In this document: positions 1-8,108 of the stretch, piece after piece
Layout: each line of letters begins with the position of its first letter
How positions within the stretch are numbered: the first letter of the stretch is position 1
Translations under genes and position numbers: made by a program
Assembly (NCBI GenBank): GCA_004963905.1
Contig: SUGL01000045.1
Location: 1 to 43,995 of the forward strand
Reading direction: 5' to 3'
Origin: Mesorhizobium sp.
GTDB lineage: Bacteria; Pseudomonadota; Alphaproteobacteria; Rhizobiales; Rhizobiaceae
DNA: 43,995 bases
Notes under the pieces: model-generated
What the model was told of the DNA's origin: nothing
The model's database searches: none
The model's input: only the letters and a program-made list of their open reading frames with translations

Positions 1-214
1 GCGACACAACCGCTGCTTCCAGCGACGGCGGGCTGCGCCGCGGGCTCGACTTCGGTCGCCGCGAACGCTCCGCCAGCCCAGCTACGCCTTCCGCACGAAA
101 CCGCGCGATCAATTTGTGCCCGCAGGTTCGTCCGATCCCGAAGCGACGGCACAGCGCGCTCACATTCGCCCCCGGCGCCAGCGCCAGTCTTACAAACTCT
201 TCCTTCTGGCTCAT
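1..214 (-). CDS. IS481-like transposase, N-terminal fragment (runs off window)
   Basis: The 71 visible residues begin MSQKEEFVRLAL and form a helix-turn-helix of the kind that opens IS481/IS3-group transposases: LCRRFGIGRTCGHKLIARF, followed by GLAERSRRPKSSP. The DDE integrase core would lie beyond position 1. An AGGAG sits just before the ATG at 214. An in-frame GTG at 238 with GGGGAGG upstream is an alternative start. In this family the protein binds the element ends and catalyses cut or copy transposition. No stop interrupts the visible part, so it may be intact. Confidence 0.75.
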   Translation of the reverse strand, partial: MSQKEEFVRLALAPGANVSALCRRFGIGRTCGHKLIARFRAEGVAGLAERSRRPKSSPRRSPPSLEAAVVS

Positions 215-308
215 CACGCTCCTGGCCTCGAATGGCACCACGAACCTCCCCGCGCAAAACGCACGAAACTGTTCGCGATGTCTTCGCACACCTGTTCGCG
301 ATGTCCCC
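1..308 (-). mobile_element. End of an IS481-family-like insertion sequence, cut by the window edge
   Basis: This segment holds the start of a transposase gene reading off the left edge plus its upstream terminus. The outer part contains two direct copies of a 12-bp motif, gttcgcgatgtc, at 271-282 and 294-305. Subterminal repeats next to such a transposase suggest the end of the element lies near 305-308, but the exact terminus and any target duplication cannot be fixed because the other end lies outside the window. A palindromic genomic repeat begins right after it at about 318. Confidence 0.6.
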
Positions 309-317
309 AGTCCATAC

Positions 318-360
318 ACCCCCTTGAGGGGGAGATGGTCGGCAGACCAGAGGGGGGCGC
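318..360. repeat. Palindromic repeat family R1, single half
   Basis: A stem of the type cccccttgaggggg is followed by gagatggtcggcagaccagaggggggcg. This is one arm of the R1 repeat found about a dozen times in this window, here slightly degenerate. It lies between the insertion-sequence end and the glutathione S-transferase gene. Confidence 0.75.
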
Positions 361-469
361 CTCGCGATGACGTCCGAGGGCTCGGTCCCGGCCACCCCCG
401 CATAAATCGGGTGGCGCCCGCACATGCCCCATGAGAAGCAAGCCACTTGCACGAGAGAGGGACCCAGCA

Positions 470-1099
470 ATGCTCACGCTCTACGACTATCTGCCGTCGC
501 AAAATGCCTGGAAGGTGCGTGTCCTGCTCGGATTGCTCGGCATCGCTTACGAGACACGGCAGGTGTCGATCTTCGAGGGCGAGAGCCATACGGAGGAATT
601 TCTGAAGCTCAATCCGGCCGGCGCCGTTCCGGTGCTCCGCCTGGAGGACGGCGAGGCGATCGCCGAGTCCAACGCCATCCTCGTCTATCTCGCCGAGGTC
701 TCGCCCTATCTGCCGGCGAACCGGCATCTGCGCGCCAAGGCCATGCAATGGCTGTTCTTCGAGCAGTATTATGTCGAGCCGGTCATCGGCTCGCTGCGCT
801 TCTGGACGCTGACCGGGCGGCTGGAGCGCAACAAGGCGCTTGTTCCCGGCAAGCGCGAGGCGGGCATCCGCGCGCTTGCCGCGCTCGAGCGCAGCCTGCA
901 GGACACGCTCTTCCTCGCCGGCGGCTCGCTCACCATCGCCGACATCGCCGTCTATGCCTACGGCCACCGCGCCGAGGATTGCGGCTTCTCGCTCGCCGAC
1001 TATCCGGCGGTCAGCGCCTGGATCGATCGGGTGAGCGAGGCGATCGGCCCCGGCTATCCCGTGCACCCCTACAGCATCGACCCGCATTCGGACGGCTGA
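470..1099 (+). CDS. Glutathione S-transferase family protein
   Basis: This is a soluble enzyme of 209 residues. The N-terminal thioredoxin-like domain (about 1-78) starts MLTLYDYLPSQNAWKVR, has the cis-proline loop in GAVPVLRLEDG, and has the ES(N)AIL element that binds the glutathione gamma-glutamyl group. The helical C-terminal domain (about 85-205) contains LTIADIAVYAY, the usual GST N-capping segment. GSTs conjugate or reduce electrophiles with glutathione; the substrate cannot be read from sequence. The ATG at 470 is preferred over 431 because the fold begins there and a purine-rich GAGAGGGA precedes it. Confidence 0.88.
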   Translation: MLTLYDYLPSQNAWKVRVLLGLLGIAYETRQVSIFEGESHTEEFLKLNPAGAVPVLRLEDGEAIAESNAILVYLAEVSPYLPANRHLRAKAMQWLFFEQYYVEPVIGSLRFWTLTGRLERNKALVPGKREAGIRALAALERSLQDTLFLAGGSLTIADIAVYAYGHRAEDCGFSLADYPAVSAWIDRVSEAIGPGYPVHPYSIDPHSDG

Positions 1100-1124
1100 G
1101 CCGTGCAACCGGGATCCGGCACGC

Positions 1125-1661
1125 TCAATGCTTGCTCTTGCCGGAACTCGGGGCGGCGCCGCTGATCGGGATGCGCCTGGCTTTCGCTTGGGCCCGCTGG
1201 GTCTTCGGCAGGATCACCGTGAGCACGCCGTTGTGGAAGGCCGCGTTGACCCTGTCTTCCTCGACCTCCGTGCCGACCGGAATGCGCCGCTCGAAGCGCC
1301 CGTAGAAGCGCTCCGAGAATTGCTTGTCCTTGTCCTCGCTCTCGGACCGCTTCTCGCCGCGCAGCGTCAGCACGCCGTCGTCGAGCATCACTTCGATGTC
1401 CTTCTCCTCCATGCCGGGGACTTCCGCCATGACGCGGATTTCGCTGCCGGTGTCGGAGATTTCGAGGCTCGGCCATCCGGGACGCCCGCCAAAGGCGCCG
1501 CCGAACGAAGGCAGCCCGGCGCCAAAGCCGCGGAACGCATCGTCGAGCAGGCGATTCATCTCGCGGTGCAGCGCCATGAACGGATCGCGATCGGCGTCGC
1601 GATAAAAGCCCGGAACCTGATTGCCTTCCCTGTTCCAGGGAATGAGATCACGAATTGCCAT
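1125..1661 (-). CDS. Hsp20/alpha-crystallin small heat-shock protein
   Basis: A 178-residue ATP-independent holdase. The N-terminal arm (1-60) contains DPFMALHREMNRLLDDAF, typical of bacterial Hsp20. The alpha-crystallin domain (about 62-160) has the beta-strand series from LEISDTGSEIRVMAEVPGM through DGVLTLRGEK to the diagnostic A-x-x-x-N-GVL motif (AAFHNGVLTV). A basic tail follows, with IPI, the IxI-type oligomerisation motif. The start at 1661 has a strong GGAGG eight bases upstream. A heat-shock-like promoter, CTTGAC-N16-CCAGAT, can be drawn on this strand at 1841-1814, but it is a weak match. The gene stands alone and converges with the GST gene. Confidence 0.93.
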   Translation of the reverse strand: MAIRDLIPWNREGNQVPGFYRDADRDPFMALHREMNRLLDDAFRGFGAGLPSFGGAFGGRPGWPSLEISDTGSEIRVMAEVPGMEEKDIEVMLDDGVLTLRGEKRSESEDKDKQFSERFYGRFERRIPVGTEVEEDRVNAAFHNGVLTVILPKTQRAQAKARRIPISGAAPSSGKSKH

Positions 1662-2093
1662 TTCAATGTCCTCCTTCTGGCACGCGCGATGCGGGTGCGA
1701 CGGTGCCGGGCAGTCTTGGCTGTGCGTTTCGCCGGACCGGTCGTTCAGCGCGCCGGCGGCGGTCGGGATGCAGCCTTGCATGTCCTGCGCTCGCACGGGA
1801 TCGGCAAGTGTCGATCTGGAGGCCGGCCGGCCGAAGTCAAGACTCGCCTTGCGGGCGCGCAAGCGTTTTTCTTCGGTGCTTCCGAGGACGGCCGCCGCCT
1901 TGGAAGGCGGCCGCTCCCCGGCATGCCGGTTTCACCGCCGCCTGATGCCTGGAACGGAAGCGCGGGGAGGGCGTTTTCGTCGGAGCAATCGCAGGAAAAT
2001 GCGCAGCGGTCTTCCATGGAATTGGGTCAATGAACTGGAGCACCGGCACCGCTCCGGCCTGCTTTCCAGCAACGCAAGCAAGGAGACCGGGAA
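1662..2093. other. Divergent intergenic region, no gene recognised
   Basis: This 432-base stretch separates the Hsp20 gene from the small secreted-protein gene and should hold both promoters. Only a weak sigma-32-like candidate for hsp20 is visible (see that entry). Open frames through it look like GC-rich shadows without ribosome binding sites or recognisable domains. Confidence 0.5.
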
Positions 2094-2321
2094 ATGGTTC
2101 GCACTCTCGCTTTCGCAATCCTCGCCGCCGGCATTGCCGGCCTGCCGGCCGTGGCGGCGGAGGAATACTGGGTCGCCAGGGACGCCGTCTCGAAGCAGTG
2201 CGAGATTGTGCCGAAGAAGCCCGACGGGACGCTGGTCGTCGATCTCGGCAAGAAGAAATACGCCAGCGAGGGCGAGGCCAGGAAGGCGATGGAGGCGTTG
2301 CCGGATTGCAAGAAGAAGTAG
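2094..2321 (+). CDS. Small secreted hypothetical protein
   Basis: A 75-residue protein with a clear signal peptide: MVRTLAF followed by a hydrophobic Ala/Gly/Leu core and an A-V-A-A cleavage site near residue 22. The mature part is about 53 residues, starts EEYWVARDAVSKQCEIV, has two cysteines (one near each end, possibly a disulfide) and ends in KKK. The tail ASEGEARKAMEALPDCKKK resembles short periplasmic proteins that are common and uncharacterised in Rhizobiales. Purine-rich AAGGAGACCGGGAA precedes the ATG. Export is inferred; function is unknown. Confidence 0.75.
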   Translation: MVRTLAFAILAAGIAGLPAVAAEEYWVARDAVSKQCEIVPKKPDGTLVVDLGKKKYASEGEARKAMEALPDCKKK

Positions 2322-2352
2322 GGCGCTCAACGGCAAAGACTGCCAGGTAGCG

Positions 2353-2531
2353 TTCCTTCGCGCCCCCCTCTGGCCTGCCGGCCATCTCCCCCACTTGGGG
2401 GGAGATCGGATGTCACGCAGGCTTTCGCAAATCTCCAACGTTGCAGGGCTGGCGCCGTCGACCGAGCTGCCAATCTCCCCCCAAGTGGGGGAGATGTCCG
2501 CCAGGACAGAGGGGGGCGCTGTCCCGCCAGC
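2353..2531. repeat. R1 palindromic repeat, two inverted halves
   Basis: The left half reads cgcgcccccctctggcctgc and on into a ccccc/ggggg stem. The right half, starting near 2471, is its inverted counterpart and ends in gaggggggcgctgtcccgcc. About 65 bases of unrelated spacer lie between. It fills the gap between the secreted protein and the aldo/keto reductase, which end toward each other. Confidence 0.85.
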
Positions 2532-2559
2532 GTTTCAGCATTATGACATCACGGTAGCC

Positions 2560-3567
2560 CTACCGGTCCACCGTCGACATCTTCCGCTCGTCGTATCTCG
2601 GCCCCGAAACCCTGTCGGGCGTCAGCGCCATGTCGAGCCCCAGCATCTCGGTGGCGTCGAGCTTGATGTCGGCGGCGGCGACATTTTCTTCGAGATAGGT
2701 CCGCCGCTTGGTGCCGGGGATCGGCACGATGTCGATGCCGAATTCCGGTCCCTTGGTGAGGAGCCAGGCGATCGCCACCTGGCCGGGCTTCACGCCCTTG
2801 GCGGCGGCGATGTCGCGCACCGTCGCGGCCGCGGCGACATTGGCGTCGAAATTCTCGCCCTGGTAGCGCGGGTCGCCGCGCCGGAAATCGCCTTCAGGAT
2901 ATTCTTCCGCGCGCTTGACGTCGCCGGCGAGGAAGCCGCGGCCGAGCGGCGCGAACGGCACCAGGCCGATGCCCAATTCCGCAAGCGCCGGGATGATCTC
3001 GGGCTCCAGGTTGCGTTCCCACAGCGAATATTCGCTCTGCAGCGCCGAGACCGGGTGCACTTGATGCGCGCGCCGGATGTTTGCGATGCCGGCCTCCGAC
3101 AGGCCGAAGAAGCGCACCTTGCCCTCGGCGACCAGCTCGCCCACAGTGCCCGCCACATCCTCCATCGGCACGCCTGGATCGACGCGGTGTTGGTAGAGCA
3201 GGTCGATATGGTCGGTGGCGAGCCGCGTGAGCGAGGCGTCCACAACTTCGCGGATATGCTCGGGCCGGCTGTCGCGCTCGGTGCCGACCTGCTTGCCGTC
3301 GACGATGCGGAAGCCGAATTTGGTCGCGATCGTCACCTCGTCGCGCCGGCCCTTCAGCGCGCGGCCGAGCAGCTCTTCGTTGAGGAAAGGCCCATAGACC
3401 TCGGCCGTGTCGAGGAAGGTGCAGCCGAGCTCGATCGCCCGGTGCAGCGTCGCGATCGACTCCGCCTCATCGGCCGGCCCGTAGGCCTGGCTCATGCCCA
3501 TGCAGCCGAGGCCGATCGTTGAGACGACGAGCCCCTGGCCCCCGAGTTTCTGCTTGCCGAGGCTCAT
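2560..3567 (-). CDS. Aldo/keto reductase (AKR13-like)
   Basis: A 335-residue NADPH-dependent oxidoreductase with a TIM-barrel fold. The catalytic tetrad is visible: Asp in FLDTAEVYG, Tyr in the same motif, Lys in IATKFGF and His in LLYQHRVD. The C-terminal cofactor motif is present as IPGTKRRTYLEEN. The pattern GLGCMGMSQAYG near the N-terminus is typical of the AKR13/YhdN-like group that reduces aldehydes and ketones; the substrate is not predictable. The ATG at 3567 has GGAGA eight bases upstream. A perfect FNR/FixK-type box lies 78-91 bases upstream, so low-oxygen control is likely (inference). Confidence 0.93.
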   Translation of the reverse strand: MSLGKQKLGGQGLVVSTIGLGCMGMSQAYGPADEAESIATLHRAIELGCTFLDTAEVYGPFLNEELLGRALKGRRDEVTIATKFGFRIVDGKQVGTERDSRPEHIREVVDASLTRLATDHIDLLYQHRVDPGVPMEDVAGTVGELVAEGKVRFFGLSEAGIANIRRAHQVHPVSALQSEYSLWERNLEPEIIPALAELGIGLVPFAPLGRGFLAGDVKRAEEYPEGDFRRGDPRYQGENFDANVAAAATVRDIAAAKGVKPGQVAIAWLLTKGPEFGIDIVPIPGTKRRTYLEENVAAADIKLDATEMLGLDMALTPDRVSGPRYDERKMSTVDR

Positions 3568-3644
3568 CTGTCTATCTCCAATGGAAAATAAGCGCTCGCG
3601 AAAATATAGAGGCCGGCCGCCAAGCGTCCAGCCTGCGCGTTCGC

Positions 3645-3658
3645 TTGATCAGGATCAA
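3645..3658. promoter_or_regulatory. FNR/FixK-type anaerobox upstream of the aldo/keto reductase
   Basis: The 14-bp palindrome TTGATCAGGATCAA matches the TTGAT-N4-ATCAA consensus of FNR, FnrL, FixK and Anr binding sites exactly. It lies upstream of the minus-strand reductase gene. A possible -10 element (TATATT on the minus strand, 3608-3603) would place the box centre near -55, not the canonical -41.5, so the true start point is uncertain. The match is seen directly; the regulator and the response are inferred. Confidence 0.6.
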
Positions 3659-3790
3659 AGCAGGGCAGGGCGGCAGGTCGTACCGTTCATCCGTCTTGGG
3701 AAGGACACAAGGCGGGCGGGTGGTTCCGGCCGACTCCACTCCCTCGGAAGCCCTGACGGAACCACCTGAACCGCCTGCGTTCGAAACTTG

Positions 3791-3863
3791 ATGCATGTCG
3801 CCCGGAAGTGCGCGGCGGTTCAAAACAAGGACTTGAATTCGCTTCGGCGCGACGCGCTTTCAC
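3791..3863 (+). repeat. Repeat family R3 (gcatgtcg type), degenerate copy
   Basis: It begins gcatgtcgcccggaagtgcg, continues with gcggcggttcaaaac and ends with cggcgcgacgcgcttt. The same order of blocks is seen at 23861-23963 and 26775-26837. This copy lacks the middle acatgc arm. It lies just past the 3' end of the GNAT gene. Confidence 0.65.
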
Positions 3864-4357
3864 GCCCTCGGCAAAAGCCGGCGCATGATCAGCGAGGCAT
3901 GGCCGCCGACGCCATGCGCCGCCGGCCGGCGCTCGGCCACCTCGAAGCCGTGCTTGCGGTAGAAGGCGATCGCCCGGTCGTTGCCCTCGATCACCTCCAG
4001 CGCGATCGAGGGAATGCCGGCATGGGCTGCGAGCACTGCATGCAGAAGGTCGACGGCGAGACCGCTGCCGAATTCCCGCGGCTCGATATGCAGCCGGTCG
4101 AGCGTGACGTCGCCCTTCTCGTCCATCGCCGCCATCGCATAGCCGGCGATGGAGCCGTCGGTCCGCTCGGCGACGAAGGACATCTTGTTGTCGTCGGCAA
4201 GCTCCTCGGCCAGCTTCTCCGGCGCATGTCTTTCGTCGGACAGCCGGGCGGTGTTCTCCTCACCCATGATCGGCGCATAGGTCCGCCGCCAGGACTGGCC
4301 GAGCAGCCGCGAGACAGCGGTGAGATCGTTCGTCGTCATAGGGCGGATGTGGGACAT
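3860..4357 (-). CDS. GNAT-family N-acetyltransferase
   Basis: A 165-residue acetyl-CoA-dependent acyltransferase. It opens with IRPMTTNDLTAV, the usual beta-1/alpha-1 of GNATs. It has the central VTLDRLHIEPREFGSGLAVDLL, in which the acetyl-CoA loop (normally Q/R-x-x-G-x-G/A) reads REFGSGLA, and then ALEVIEGNDRAIAFYRKHGFEVAER, the conserved motif B with N-x-x-A-x-x-F-Y-x-x-x-G-F. The substrate is unknown. The start at 4357 has GGAGG seven bases upstream; longer readings upstream run into an R1 repeat. It stands alone. Confidence 0.88.
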   Translation of the reverse strand: MSHIRPMTTNDLTAVSRLLGQSWRRTYAPIMGEENTARLSDERHAPEKLAEELADDNKMSFVAERTDGSIAGYAMAAMDEKGDVTLDRLHIEPREFGSGLAVDLLHAVLAAHAGIPSIALEVIEGNDRAIAFYRKHGFEVAERRPAAHGVGGHASLIMRRLLPRA

Positions 4358-4410
4358 TTGGGGCCTCCACGCGTTGCCCAAGAAGATATAGCGAGGCGCC
4401 GGCGGCAGCC

Positions 4411-4567
4411 AATCTCCCCCCTTGAGGGGGAGATGTCGCCGAAGGCGACAGAGGGGGTCACCGCGCGTGAAGCGCCAGCGTCGTTCGCTACGACGACGAG
4501 GTTGGTGCTCCATGTGAGACGACCCCCTCTGGCCTGCCGGCCATCTCCCCCACGAGGGGGGAGATTA
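4411..4567. repeat. R1 palindromic repeat, two inverted halves
   Basis: The left half is a tctccccccttgagggggag stem followed by atgtcgccgaaggcgacagaggg. The right half is an inverted cctctggcctgccggccatctc with its own stem. The 60-base middle resembles that of the copy at 31229-31385, so these two share a longer unit than the stem alone. Confidence 0.85.
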
Positions 4568-4661
4568 GCGCTCCACCGCTCCGCCAAATTGACTCGCCTC
4601 CCGCTCTCCGCCATCCTTATATGACCGCCGTTTCCAGCGGCAGCGTGTATAGAGTGAGGCC

Positions 4662-4886
4662 ATGGCCAGTCCCGCCGCCAGAGAGAATTCCCGCCGCGCC
4701 GCGGTGAAGAAGGCGCTCGACCGCCACAAGGTCTATGTCACCGCGCAGAGCTTCTCCGGCGGCACCTACAGCGCCCGCGTGCTGGTCGATGGCGAGGCTT
4801 ACTGGGTCGACGAGTTCCGGCTCAGCCAGCTCAGGCAAGGGCTTTCGCCCGCCGAGCTGGAACTGACGCCGGCGACCGACGATTGA
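4662..4886 (+). CDS. Small hypothetical protein
   Basis: A 74-residue soluble protein, MASPAARENSRRAAVKK..., with a basic N-terminal helix and a compact middle (VYVTAQSFSGGTYSARVLVDGEAYW) that looks like paired beta strands. It ends in an acidic LELTPATDD tail. GAGTGAGG sits just before the ATG, rather close for a Shine-Dalgarno. Codon use matches its neighbours, and the reading frame is bounded by R1 repeats on both sides. I recognise no family. It could be a real lineage-specific gene. Confidence 0.55.
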   Translation: MASPAARENSRRAAVKKALDRHKVYVTAQSFSGGTYSARVLVDGEAYWVDEFRLSQLRQGLSPAELELTPATDD

Positions 4887-4917
4887 AGGGCTTTTGCTAG
4901 GATGACAACGGTAAGGC

Positions 4918-5095
4918 CGGCGGGACAGCGCCCCCCTCTGTCCTGCCGGACATCTCCCCCACAAGGGGGGAGATTGGCAGCTTTGGTGCCCCGCTCAATC
5001 CTGCAACGTAGGCAGCTGGCGAAAGCCGGGGTGACGTCCGATCTCCCCCCAAGTGGGGGAGATGTCCGGCAGGACAGAGGGGGGCGCGAAGGAAC
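4918..5095. repeat. R1 palindromic repeat, two inverted halves
   Basis: The left half is gcgcccccctctgtcctgcc followed by a ccccc-acaa-ggggg stem. The right half, from about 5041, mirrors it and ends in ggacagaggggggcgcgaag. It lies immediately upstream of ligD, so its right arm is within about 40 bases of that start codon. Confidence 0.85.
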
Positions 5096-5135
5096 TCGGC
5101 GTCGGCAAGACGCTTCCGTCACCCCCGCCTGACCC

Positions 5136-7628
5136 ATGCCCTCCAAGCTCAAAACCTACCGCGCCAAGCGCGAATTTTCCCGGACACCCGAGCCTGCCGG
5201 CGGCACGACCGGCGAGGGCGGCAACCGCTTCGTCGTCCACAAGCACCACGCCACCGCCGACCATTACGACCTGCGCCTCGAAGTCGGCGGCGTGCTGAAG
5301 AGCTGGGCGGTGCCGCGCGGCCCATCGCTCAACCCCGCCGACAAGCGCCTCGCCGTCGAGACCGAGGACCATCCGATCGAATATATCGACTTCGAGGGCG
5401 TCATCCCCGAGGGCGAATATGGCGGCGGGCCGATGATCGTCTGGGACACCGGCACCTGGGCGCCGATGGAGGATGTCGAGAAAAGCCTGCGCACCGGCGC
5501 CTTCAAGTTCCGGCTGGCCGGCCAGAAACTGAATGGCGGCTGGATGCTGACCAGGCTGAAGCCGAAACCCGGCGAGGACGAGAACAAGAAGAACTGGCTC
5601 TTGTTCAAGGAGCGCGATCTCGCCTCGGACACCAAGCTCGACATCCTCGAGGCGCGGCCGGAAAGCGTGAAGTCCGGCCGCCGTATCGAAGAGCTGGCGG
5701 CGCCGGCGAAGAAGCCGCGGCGCCTGCCGCCGAAACTCGGCTCGCTGAAACCCGGCGCACTGCCCGGCGCGGTGAAGGGCGAGCCGCCAAGCCGGATCGA
5801 GCCGCAACTTGCGACGCCGGTGACTGAGCCGCCCGGCGGGCCGATCGAGAACACCGGCACGCTTTGGCTGCACGAGATAAAGTTCGACGGCTACCGCACC
5901 ATGGCGCATGTCGTTGACGGCGAGGTGCGGCTGATCACCCGCGGCGGCCTCGACTGGACGAAGCGCTACGGCGATCTCCCGCAGGCCTTTTCGCGTCTGC
6001 CGGTCAGCCAGGCGATCATCGACGGCGAGATCATGGTGCTCGACGAGAAAGGCATTTCCCGTTTCGCGCTGCTGCAGGATGCGCTGGCCGAGGGCGCCGG
6101 CTCGAAGCTGCATTTCTACGCCTTCGATCTTTTGCACCTCGACGGCTGGGACCTGCGCAAAGCGCCGCTGCAGAAGCGTAAGGCGCTGCTTGCCGAGCTG
6201 CTCGCCGGCCAGGCCGCCAATTCCGCCATCCAGTACAGCGACCATGTCGAGGGCGACGGGCAGGGGCTCTACGACCAGGCCTCGGATCTTGGGCTGGAAG
6301 GCGTCGTCTCCAAGCGCGCCGACGCCATCTACCAGAGCGGCCGCACCAAGAGCTGGACCAAGGTGAAGGCGCAGAAGACGGACGATTTCGTCATCGCCGG
6401 CTATACCGTGTCCGATCGGGCGGAAGGGTTGGCGGCGCTGGGCATGGCCGAGTTCGAGAACGGCGAATTGCACTATCGCGGCAAGGTCGGCACCGGCTTC
6501 GATCGCGAGATGGCGACCGAACTGCTCGCGCGGCTGGAGCGGCTGACGGCCGGCGCTACGCCGCCCGAAGGCGCGCCGCGCGAGGTGATGCGCGAGATGC
6601 ATTGGGTAAAGCCGCTCCTGTCGGCCCGCATCCGCTATTCGAACCGCACCGCCGACAATGCGATCCGCCACGGCGTCTTTCGCGGCCTGCGCGACGTCGG
6701 CGGGCTCACCACGCCGGTGCCGGTCAAGCGCAAGCGGCTGATCGCCGAATCCGACCTCGCCACCATCTGGGTCACCAATCCGGAGCGCCGCCTGTTCGGC
6801 AAGACCGGGCCGACAAAACTCGACATCGCGGTCTATTACGCGCTGGTCGGCGATTTCATGCTGCCGCACATCATCGGCCGGCCGGTGTCGCTGGTCCGCT
6901 GCCCGACCGGCAAGCCGCAGGACTGCTTCTTCCAGCGCCACGCCTTCACCGGCATGCCGCCTTCGGTGGCGGTGTTCGAGAGCACCAATTCGGATGGCGA
7001 GACCAAGACCTATCTCTCGGTCGAGGACGCCAAGGGCTATCTGGCGCTGGCGCAATTCGGCGTGGTGGAGTTCCACACCTGGGGCACGCACCGCACCAAG
7101 CTCGACAGGCCCGACCAGATCGTCTTCGACCTCGATCCGGGCGAGGGGATTTCATGGCGCGAGGTGGTGGAGGCGGCCGTCCACATCAAGAGCGGGTTGG
7201 AAAGCCTCGGCCTGGTGCCTTTCGCCAAGACGTCGGGCGGCAAGGGCATCCACATCACCGTCCCGGTGACGCGTAAGCAGAACTGGAAGAAACTGCACCA
7301 GGCCTCGAGCGCCATTTCGACTTTGCTCGCCGCAAGCGCGCCCGACACCTTCACCACCACCATGGGCAAGGAGAACCGCAAGAGGCGCATCTTCATCGAT
7401 TTCCACCGCAATGCCCGCGGCCATACCTCCGCCGCGCCTTATTCGCTGCGCGCCCGCACCAACCTGCCGGCCTCGACCCCGGTGAGCTGGACCGACCTGG
7501 AGACGATCGACGCGCCGGAGGATTTGAACTACGCCTCGCTGCCGGGACTGCTGGAGACCTCGGGCGACCCGTGGGCGGAGATCGATGAGGCGGCCAGGGA
7601 TTTGCCGGTGATGGAGGGGAGGCGGTGA
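5136..7628 (+). CDS. ligD: ATP-dependent DNA ligase D (phosphoesterase-ligase-polymerase)
   Basis: An 830-residue three-domain enzyme of bacterial non-homologous end joining. The 3'-phosphoesterase domain (about 10-160) shows the H37/H43/D45/R47 cluster in KHHATADHYDLRLE and then DHPIEY and GEYGGG. The ligase domain (about 225-530) has the adenylated lysine K249 in HEIKFDGYR and ends with the OB-fold segment containing MREMHWVKP. The primase-like polymerase domain (about 555-815) has metal-binding D665 and D667 in FDLDPGEG, and TSGGKGIHI. The order is that of Pseudomonas LigD, not the mycobacterial order. With Ku just downstream it should process, fill and seal double-strand breaks. No strong ribosome binding site is visible before the ATG. 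Confidence 0.97.
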   Translation: MPSKLKTYRAKREFSRTPEPAGGTTGEGGNRFVVHKHHATADHYDLRLEVGGVLKSWAVPRGPSLNPADKRLAVETEDHPIEYIDFEGVIPEGEYGGGPMIVWDTGTWAPMEDVEKSLRTGAFKFRLAGQKLNGGWMLTRLKPKPGEDENKKNWLLFKERDLASDTKLDILEARPESVKSGRRIEELAAPAKKPRRLPPKLGSLKPGALPGAVKGEPPSRIEPQLATPVTEPPGGPIENTGTLWLHEIKFDGYRTMAHVVDGEVRLITRGGLDWTKRYGDLPQAFSRLPVSQAIIDGEIMVLDEKGISRFALLQDALAEGAGSKLHFYAFDLLHLDGWDLRKAPLQKRKALLAELLAGQAANSAIQYSDHVEGDGQGLYDQASDLGLEGVVSKRADAIYQSGRTKSWTKVKAQKTDDFVIAGYTVSDRAEGLAALGMAEFENGELHYRGKVGTGFDREMATELLARLERLTAGATPPEGAPREVMREMHWVKPLLSARIRYSNRTADNAIRHGVFRGLRDVGGLTTPVPVKRKRLIAESDLATIWVTNPERRLFGKTGPTKLDIAVYYALVGDFMLPHIIGRPVSLVRCPTGKPQDCFFQRHAFTGMPPSVAVFESTNSDGETKTYLSVEDAKGYLALAQFGVVEFHTWGTHRTKLDRPDQIVFDLDPGEGISWREVVEAAVHIKSGLESLGLVPFAKTSGGKGIHITVPVTRKQNWKKLHQASSAISTLLAASAPDTFTTTMGKENRKRRIFIDFHRNARGHTSAAPYSLRARTNLPASTPVSWTDLETIDAPEDLNYASLPGLLETSGDPWAEIDEAARDLPVMEGRR

Positions 7629-7663
7629 CGTCGCGGTTGTCAGCAGGCGGCGCAGCCACTGCA

Positions 7664-7731
7664 CTTCGTCATTCTAGGGCGGAGCAAGGAGCGAAGCGAC
7701 GCGCGCAGACCCTAGAAGCCATGCCGTGACG
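7664..7731 (+). repeat. Left 68-bp terminal inverted repeat of the GIY-YIG unit
   Basis: It runs from cttcgtcattctaggg to catgccgtgacg. It differs from the inverted right copy only near its inner side (ctagaag here, ctagaat in the partner). It contains the REP-like palindrome ctagggcgg...accctag. Confidence 0.9.
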
Positions 7732-7793
7732 TTGGCCGTATAATGCAGCGTGGCAGAATAGCCACCAGCAATAGCGCCAGCTAGGATCGCTCC

Positions 7794-8081
7794 ATGACAG
7801 GTTACGTTTATATGACCGCAAGTCAGAAAGGCGGCACGATCTACATCGGTGTCACCAACGACCTCGCGCGTCGGATGCCCGAGCACAAGACCGGCCAAGG
7901 CTCCAGCTTCACCAGCCGTTACGGTGTGCAGCGTCTGGTCTGGTACGAGGAGTATTTCGACATAACTGACGCGATCCAGCGTGAGACGTCATTGAAGCGC
8001 TGGCCGCGACAATGGAAGATTGACCTGATCGAGAAGACCAATCCGGAATGGTTCGAGCTCTTTCGCGGAATTGGCTGGTGA
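7794..8081 (+). CDS. GIY-YIG nuclease domain protein (stand-alone, repeat-flanked)
   Basis: A 95-residue single-domain endonuclease of the GIY-YIG superfamily (UvrC/Slx1 fold). It shows YVYMTASQKGG (the GIY strand degenerated to YVY), TIYIGVTNDLARRMPEH with intact YIG and the catalytic Arg, and IQRETSLKRWPR with the metal-binding Glu. It ends WKIDLIEKTNPEW, the usual closing motif of these short proteins. No extra DNA-binding domain is present. Its 377-bp spacer is framed by 68-bp inverted repeats, so it probably acts on or spreads with that repeat (inference). It splits ligD from ku but need not be part of end joining. No clear ribosome binding site is seen. Confidence 0.88.
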   Translation: MTGYVYMTASQKGGTIYIGVTNDLARRMPEHKTGQGSSFTSRYGVQRLVWYEEYFDITDAIQRETSLKRWPRQWKIDLIEKTNPEWFELFRGIGW

Positions 8082-8108
8082 GCGTTCTGCACCGTTGTGG
8101 CTCCCAGG

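Noticed and set aside
1661..1841. Heat-shock promoter or ROSE thermometer before hsp20
   Set aside because: Only a weak CTTGAC-N16-CCAGAT match is present and no ROSE-type pairing with the ribosome binding site was found, so it is mentioned but not listed as a feature.
1621..3522. A long plus-strand frame across the Hsp20 upstream region and the aldo/keto reductase
   Set aside because: It runs antisense to the well-supported reductase and through an R1 repeat; no motif or start signal supports it.
4411..5095. Closely spaced palindromic repeats considered as a CRISPR array
   Set aside because: Units are inverted pairs of unequal spacing with no regular direct repeats or spacers, and no cas genes are present.
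4995..7091. A 698-codon open frame antisense to ligD
   Set aside because: It lies opposite all three LigD domains, which show intact catalytic motifs, and its own translation has no recognisable features.
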